Source of the DNA: an uncultured Ruminococcus sp.
GTDB lineage: Bacteria; Bacillota; Clostridia; Oscillospirales; Acutalibacteraceae
DNA length: 64,000 bases
Direction of reading: 5' to 3'
NCBI GenBank assembly: GCA_958403905.1
Contig: CATXZD010000002.1
Location: 124,001-188,000 of the forward strand
Shown in pieces: positions 15,045 through 24,000 of the stretch. Made by a program: the position numbers and the translations under genes. Position 1 is the first letter of the stretch, and each line of letters opens with the position of its first letter. Under the pieces are notes generated by a model. That model was not told where the DNA came from and made no database searches. It was given only the letters and a program-made list of their open reading frames with translations.

Positions 15045-18000
15045 ATGGCAGTGAAAAAAAGAACGCTCGGCGACGATTTAAGAGATTTTAAAGCTGGAAA
15101 AGTTCCCGATGGTTACAGGGATAATATTAAAAACACAACACCGTATGTAATTAAGAACTGGCAACACAGCGACGGCTTTGTCGGCGGAGAGGATGCGGCT
15201 GATAATCCTATTTACGGAGAAGTTACAACTTCTTCATCAAAAAATATTAGTAGTGGTCCTGCTAATTATACAAATATATTTAAAAACAGTTCGGGTGAAA
15301 ATATTTCTACAGTTCCCACAAGAGAACAGTATTTAAGTTATCTTAATGGAATCAGAAACACTGCAATGGTGCCGTCAAAGGAGCAGATGACGCAGTATAA
15401 AGCCGAATCTGATTTAGTGCGTGATATTGAAATGACAGGTAAATACGGCAACGCTACATATGAACAGTTGAAAACAGGTTATAAGTCTGCGACTGACGGC
15501 AGGGAAAAGGAATGGCTTGAAAAAGCTATACTCGAAAAATCTACGAGTGATGAATTGCAGGCAGAGTATGACTCACTCACGAAAGAGTACAATAATCTTT
15601 ATGACAGCAGAGATGAAGAATCAAGTTATAAACGATTGAAAGAGATTGAAGATAGACAGGAAAATCTGAAATCACTTATTAAAGACAAACAGCACCAAGA
15701 AACTGCGCAAAAGAATCAGAAGAAAAATGAACTGTACCAAGATTACTATAAGGACTACGATTATAAGCGGTTGAAAGAAGAATCGGAAAACAGCAGGCTG
15801 TCTGATTATGAGCGTGCGTGGTTGAAAAATGAAGCTTATGAAAAATCTACAAGTCAGCAGTTGCAGAATGAGCTTGACAATCTGACAAGTGATTATGACA
15901 GCAGACTTCAGGAAAATCCCGATCCAAAGGTTGAGCAGGAGTATGAGAAAAAAGCTTCTGCTTATGAGGAGCTTATTGAAAAGAAAAAATATGAAGAAAA
16001 GAAAAAGGCTGAATATGATGATGTAATTGAAAACAACATTAAGGCAAAGACAATAATGCAGAAATATTATAATCTGCAAAAATATGATGAGAATTTAATG
16101 AAGCCAACACCTGTCCGCACTATTCAAGGTTTTGAAAATAATAAGGGGAAGAGTGAACTTGATGCCTATAATTACGCTAAAAATTTAAGTTTAGAAGAAA
16201 GAGAACAAATAAAAAATGATTTTAATTCTTTAGAAAATAAGGATACGCTATATAAATATTACAAGCGTGAGCGTGAGGAGCAGGAAACATCAGAGAAAAA
16301 TCAAATATTAACTGACTATTCCGAAGAACACCCGGTGCTTGGTTCGCTTGCAAGTATGGGTTTGAATACATACGGTTCGATTGAGGACACTGTAAAATAC
16401 GCAGGAGCAGGAATTGACAAGGCTTTCGGCGGTGACGGATATATAAACCCTGATTCTACCAACGTTGCAAAGGCACAACTTATCCGTGAAAAAGTAAGCG
16501 AAGATATGGACGGTGTCGGCAAATTCTTCTACAACACTGCAATGAGCATAGGGGATAACTTTGCAAGAATGCCATTGCTTGCACTTCCGGGTGGTAAAGC
16601 AATGAGCCTTGCACTTGCCGGCACTTCGGCAGGGGTATCCTCTGCAAATGATGTTATAAATAGCGGCGGAAGTCTTGAAAGCGCATTATGGACAGGTGCG
16701 GCGGCAGGAACGGCTGAGGTTGTATTTGAAAAAATCCCTCTTGATAATCTTATAAAATTAAAGAAAGAGGGAACAGAATCGGTTTTCAGAGCAGTTTTAA
16801 ATCAAATGAAAACCGAAGGACTTGAGGAATTAGGAACTGACATTACTAACGCAATAACAGACGGAATTATCAACGGCGATATGTCACAGCTTGCCTTGCA
16901 GTATCAGAATTATATTGCACAGGGCTACAGTGAGGAAGAGGCAAGAAAACAGATTGCAGTTGACTTTGCTTCTCAGTTGGGACAAAGCTTTGCCGCAGGC
17001 GCAATCAGCGGCGGAGTAATGAGCGGCGGAACGGTTGCAATAAATAAAATCGGCGAAACAATCGGAACAAAAAGTGAAAAAAGGAAAAGTGCGTCACAGC
17101 TCGGCAGAGAAGCTCTGCAAAGTGAAGATTTTAACGTTAATGAACTTATTAATACTGCAAAGAAAAGCGATAATCCGAAAGCTGTAAATCTTGCAAATTC
17201 GCTTGAAAAGGTAGTTGAGGAAAAAGGTGCTGACAAGGTAAAAGCCGTTGACGTGGGTAATCTGCTTACGCTGACAAACTCCAATGAGATTACATACGAT
17301 TATTCACAGGACCTTTCGGAGCTTACAGGTACTGACAAGCAGGATATTATTGACAGCAATTTTGAATTAAACGGAGAGGAAAAAACCACTAAAACGTCAG
17401 ACAGAAAGGTAAAATATACAGACACAAAGGCATTTGGTGAGAATTATCCTCACGGCTTGGGCGCAAAGATTTCAAAAACAGGAGAGCTTATTAATATTGT
17501 CGGAATAAAGTGTAGTGCAAAGGACTTTAATTCCGATGATAATACTGTTGTATTGCTTGCAGACAACGGGGAATTGTACGATGCAGATGATATTACGACC
17601 TCTATAACATATTTTAATAATCTGTTTGATTACGCTAAAAATTTTGACACAATGGGCGCAAGAGTGTATTTGTCGCAGTATGAAGATTATGTAAAAAGAA
17701 GCAAATCAATAGGTAATAAAGCTGATATTGCAGAGTATTCAAAGTGTTTTGAAAGATTATATTCTTACGGAATAAAAGGCGTAACGTACGACAGCATTAA
17801 GAAAAGCGGCAACTTTACAAGAGAAATTAATATTCTCAGCGCAGGCGTTGCGTATTCTGCCGTTCAGTCGGGAAACAACGATTTTAAAGTTGATACACGT
17901 GACAAGTCCAATAAGAGTCAGAAGATAAGAATTCCGGGTGAAAGCAACTCTATAAGCAGTAAGGTTTATGTTGACCCCGGCTCGGAGGAAAGCGTAAAGG

Positions 18001-21000
18001 TAACTGATGAACAGCTTGCTATTCTTCAGACGGTTGCCGACAAGACCGGAAGAGAGATTGTGCTGACTGACCGAATGGGTGAAATAACGGGAGATGAAAA
18101 CGCAAACGGCGGATACAACCCTAATGACGGAAAGATATACATAAATGCAGAGGTTCACGACAGCTATATGCTTTCCGTATCGCTCCACGAAGCAGTACAC
18201 GGCGTTGCGGCGGACAATCCTGCGGAGTATCACGCACTATGCACATTTATTACAAACTACCTTGTTGCTAAGGGTGAGAATATTGACAACTTGCTTGACG
18301 ATATAAAAATCAAGTGGGGCGACAGCGTGCGCTCTGAAGATGCGGCATTAGAGGAGCTTGTGTGCCAGACGGTAATGGCAATTGCAACGGACGAGGCGGC
18401 AATCAAGACAGCGTTGAGCCTTGAAGAAAACAAAGGTATTCTGAAAAAGGTTGCAAGTGCGCTGAAGAAAATCGCAAAGGCGGCTTATGACTTCATAAAG
18501 GGCGTAGGTATACAGGCGCATAACAAACAGGCTAAGCCTTGGATTGATGACATTAATGCGCTCAATGAGCTTGCAAAAAGGCTTGAAAAGGCATTTGAAA
18601 GCACAAGAAAGTTAAACGAACAAAGAGCAAATGCAACGGCAAACACCGAAACAGCGCAAAAAAATAACACCGCAGATAACGGTGATGTTAAATACAGTAT
18701 AGTTGATGATGTTGTCGATGATAACGGTAAAAACCATAGTGAAATTGTGTTGCTTGATACAAAACTATTCAAAGGAACACCGCCACGTTATTGGGGTAAG
18801 ATTATTATTGATTTTGTATATAATAATCTATTAGGTAAGCAAGTAGAGGTTCTTGATGAAAATGGCAATAAAGTAACTGTTGAATTTGCAAAGAAAAATG
18901 ATCGTGTTACAAAATCAGGGGCAAATAACTCACATAAAGTTGTTGATAAACTTGCAAGGAAAACTGACAACATAAGCAGACTTGCAGTTGCACATGCTGT
19001 TGAATTAATTGAAGTATCTGAATATGAAAACAGTAAAGATTTACATTCTCATCAATGGTTAGATGAAAACGGCTGGGGATTTCGATATGCTGAAATAATG
19101 GATAATAAAGGTAATATTTACAGCGCTTGTCTTAATATTGCAAAGACAAAAGACGGTAGAAATATACTTTATGATATAAATAAAATAAGCAACATCGGGC
19201 ACGGCGACGTGCCCTCAAATGCAAAAAGCAAAAGGGGCTCGCACATAAATCCCAATGTTGCTAAAAATAATCTATCACAAAATAATGATAATGTCAAGAT
19301 AAAATTCAGCTACGGAGGACCGACAGCGAAAACGGTAAATAACTCTCTGTTCGTTCAAGCAATTGAAATGGAGAACAGCGGAAAGAATTCCGAAGATATC
19401 CGCCAAAAAACAGGCTGGTTCAGAGGTATGGACGGCAAGTGGCGTTTTGAGATTGACGACAGTAAAATGCGTTTTTACAAGGCGACAAAGCAGGATATAA
19501 ATAATATAGAAGAATATAAAAATAATAAGATTCGTTATAATGGCTTGTCCCATAAAATTTCAAATAATACTGCAACTGCAGAACAACAGCAGAAATTTAA
19601 AGCAGCAGAGAAATATATCAAAGAATATGAAACCTCGAAAAAGCTTTCTGACTTTGTGTATCACCCGGAACTGTTCAAAGCATATCCGCAACTAAAGGAA
19701 GTGAATTTCTATTTTGATACAATTTCTGCAAAAGGGGCATATTATCCTGACAGTAATGCGATTGTTATCAATCCCACACTTTCAAAGGCTGAACAGAGGG
19801 AAAGCGTAATTCACGAGATTCAGCATGCAATTCAGAGCATAGAGGGTTTTGCTGACGGCAGTACAATGGCGCAGTGGCAAAAAAACGGTGCAGATTCGTT
19901 TACAGCATATAACAATTACATAAACACTGCCGGAGAGATTGAGGCACGTGACACAGCAAGCCGAATAAATCTCAATTCTGAGCAAAGAAAAAACACCCGT
20001 CCCGACATTGACAGGAAGGATGTAGTGTTTGCAAAGGGCGGAGCAAGTTATTATGTTGGATATACTACAGATAATAAGCCGGTAGCTGTAATAAATGATG
20101 ACATACTTGCAGGAGTGCCAAAATCACAATGGGTAAAGACAGTAAAAAATACTATATCAAACAAATTTTCAGACGGTATTCCAATAAAAGGTAGATTAAT
20201 AAAAGTGAATCGTATCTCAAAAATGGAATATACAAATTCAAAATACAGTAAATATTTGCGCGATAATAAAGGCAATATCTATGAAGATAAATTTAGGTCT
20301 GCTAATCATATTGATGATATTGTGCTTGCTTCAACAAATTATATCAATGAAGACTTAAAGCACAAAAGAAAAGATAATTTTAAAGAATTTGCTCGGGGAG
20401 ATGTATTAATAAGAGTTGGAAAAAATGATTATTCTGCTAAAGTTATAATTGGTTTCACTTCAAGTAATCAGATGGTATTATATGATATTGTAGATTTTAT
20501 GCCTGCAAATTTAATAATAAAAAAAGAAAGCACACCAAACGACCAACATAATGAGGTCATTAGAAGCGGTATGCTTTCTAATGAAATAATATCACAAAAT
20601 AATAGTAATGTCAAGCACTCTGTTGATGATACAATCAGCGACGGAATGTTTGCCGACGGTGATTTATTTGAAGAGGACGGATATAAAAAAGAAACCTCAC
20701 AGCTCATCAATACAAAAAGTCCTGATGCAACGTCCGAAAACGGTTCTGTGGTGGTTTCCAATTCTAGTTTACTTCAAAATGGTGATGATGTCAAGCACTC
20801 TGTTGATGATACTATTACTACGCAAGATATACAGAGCTTGCGTAGTATCGGCAGAAAATCAATAAATGACTTTACTTCCGAGGATATTCAGAAGTCCGAA
20901 AAATGGGCGAGAAAGTTCTATAAGGAGTTAGGAACAAAATCGCCGTTTTTCCGAGCTTGGTTTGGTGACTGGAGAGCGTATGATAACAATACAGTTAAGA

Positions 21001-24000
21001 CCGTTAATTTGAACAGTACAAATAAAGTTGCAAGGGGTGCTGTACAAAACAAAGATACAGGTTTTAACATAGATGTTTCGAAAATAGGTATTGACCACAT
21101 AAAAGTTCATTTGCATAATTCAAAATTTGCACAATGCATTATTAATAATTTACATGATATAACAGAAAATGCAGTATTGCTTGATACATATTTGTCTGAA
21201 AAAACAGGAAAAACAAAGCATATAAACACAAGCTTTATGCATAGTTTCTATGTTCCTGTTGAGTATGACGGAGAAAAATCAATCATTAAGTTGTATGTTG
21301 AAGAATACTATAACAATTGGAATGACAAAATACAAAGGCGTGACTATGATGTAAAAAAAATAGAAACATTCTATGATGCTGACAGATTCGGGGAAAATAT
21401 TTCCGCACCTCTGTATGCCTCAAAAAATGTTTCTATGAATAATATATCAGATTTATTCTCTTTTGTCAAACAGTATGATAAAGAGTTTAATCCAAAGCCG
21501 GTTAATCCTGTAATGCTCAATGATGACGGTACGCCTAAAGTGTTTTATCACTCAACTAACGAAAATTTTACAGTATTTAAAAAAGGTGAAAGAGCAGGAC
21601 TTTCAGGTAAAGGAATATATTTTTCGCCCTATCAGCAGAATATTTATGGCAGAAATTCAATGCCGGTATACTTGAAAATTGAAAATCCAATGACAAAAGC
21701 CAATGAGCCTGACGGAGCAAGAGAAATAAATTCTTCCGGATTTAAAACAAAAATTATCCCGGATTTCTTTGAAAAATTTCCTGAATATGACGCAATAATT
21801 CAAAGAGACGAAGTGGTTGTAAAATCTCCAAACCAAATTAAATCCGCAACAGACAACATAGGTACATTCGACGGCAATAATTCTGATATTCGCTATTCAA
21901 AAGATGATACAATAGATGATTATCCTGACCTTACAGCACTTGATGATGAAGAAATTAAAGTGTATAATAAACGTGGATGGGCGAATCAGTTATTTACAAA
22001 TGAGGACAGAAAACTTCTTGAGGGTGAATTTGCAAAGCTTAAACCCGTTAAAACACAGAGAACGGATAATGTTCTGGGTGACGGTTCAAGAATTGTCGAA
22101 GTAAATAATAAAATTGTCCTTATAGGCGGCACATTTGCAGAACCTGAAATTTATTGTGTATTTGCGATAAATGCGGCTAACGAAACGGAAGCAACTGACT
22201 TAAAGGAGGTTGTATTTTATGAATACAAAAATTACAGAAGAAACAAAGAAGCACTTCAATCTTTATTTCAATATGTTCAATCTTGCGAAGAAGATGTCAG
22301 AACCTACAGAGCAGAAGATTTTTACTATACTAAGGGGCAAAAGGACTATGGAGAAAGAGCAGTATTACCAAGCAATTTCAAAAATTACGGATATACTGAA
22401 CAGTTCCAAGACGGAACAGGAAGTAATCCGAAAGCTGGACGAGACGTTTCCGAAATAAAGCTTGCTGTTGATGATACAATTATAGACTACCTTGCTGAAG
22501 AGTATGGTAAACCGAAAAGTCGAGCTGACTTTCTAAAGATTCTTGAAGAAAATCCGAATGCTGCTATTTTAATGATGTACAGAAATTCAATTGAAACAGC
22601 ACAAAAGGGATTATATCTTAGTGAAAGTATAAAACTACCTGAGGAATCCTATCGTAAAATTGCCAGAAAGGTTTTAATTGACATGGGCGTCAAAGTCAAT
22701 AACTATGGCAGTGCTGTAGGAAGATTGGCTGAAAGCATCAAACATATTGTTGAAAAAACAGAAGAGGTGGCAAAAGCTCAAGTTGTTTCAGGACCCGGTT
22801 ATTTCAGAAACCTGTTTGAGAATTTTGCAAAAGCATGCAGTGATTATGTAAAATTGAGTTCACGATATAATGAGAATTACAGAAAAAATGTTCGAGATTA
22901 TGTAAACGGATTAATAAGTAATAATGTACTCGTTGTACGTGACGATGATATAGAACTTATAAAAAAGAATTACGGAAGCGTAACCGAATTTCGCTCAAGA
23001 ATGAATGGTAAAACTAAGGTCGGAATGGCAAAAAACGGAAGAACAGGCTATTATATTGAAGATGTTGCTGACTGGGTTTACAAGAAGTACCCTAAGCTTG
23101 TTAATGCTACACGTGATAACGATGGAGTTTGGCATTGGTCAGATAAAGACGGTGGTTTTCGATGGCTTGATCTGCTTGTGAATGATTATCTTGAGCCTAA
23201 ACTAGATACCAGAGTTGAAAGCAGTACAGTTAAGGGTTACTATGAGGACAGACAGAGTGCAGGTTTTGAAGTTGCTTTAAATGCAATTAATTGTGTCCTG
23301 CGTGAAAAAGTAAAAATAGGTGTAAATGAAAAGCGTATTGAAAGAAATATTGTAAAGGAGCTTGATAACGAAGCAAAACAATCTACTGCTGAATTAAAAG
23401 AGTTAAAATGGGCGAAATACAGAATAGAGGAACTTAGAAAACGTAATAGTAAACTTAACGCTGAACTTAATAAAGGTATGTCTGCAATAAGGGATGAATA
23501 TTACGAAGCACGAATGAAAACAGTTGAACGAAATAAGCTGATAAGAAAACTTAATAAATTTATTAAGCTCTTTGAAAATGGAAAAAGCAGTAAGAATTAT
23601 GTGCCGGATGTTTTGCAGAAGCCGATACTTGATGTTTTGAAAATGATTGAGATGAACGCAGGTACATATAAGAACGGGAAACAGAAGGCAGCGCCAAAGT
23701 CATTTGACCGATACACACAAAAAGTGAGTGATATAGACAGAGCTGTTACGGAACTTACTGAAAAATATGAAACACTAAAAGAAAAGCAAGTTTCTTACAG
23801 CAGCGATGTTGAATTTAGCCTTTTTGATATTAATACTCTCGGATTTGAAGAGGAAACACTGGAAATGCTGAAAACTTTGCAAGAACAGGTTAAGGGCAAA
23901 AATATTTATGAACTCAGTGCTGAAGATTTGAGAACAATATATGACACGATTAATGAGCTTGACGGTGCTTTAAGACGTGCGGTTGAAGTTATTATAGACG

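Noticed and set aside
15672..16079. Minus-strand hydrophobic ORF of 135 codons
   Set aside because: It is the reverse complement of a Lys/Glu-rich coiled coil, which always gives Phe/Leu-rich shadows. The same holds for other antisense ORFs in the giant gene.
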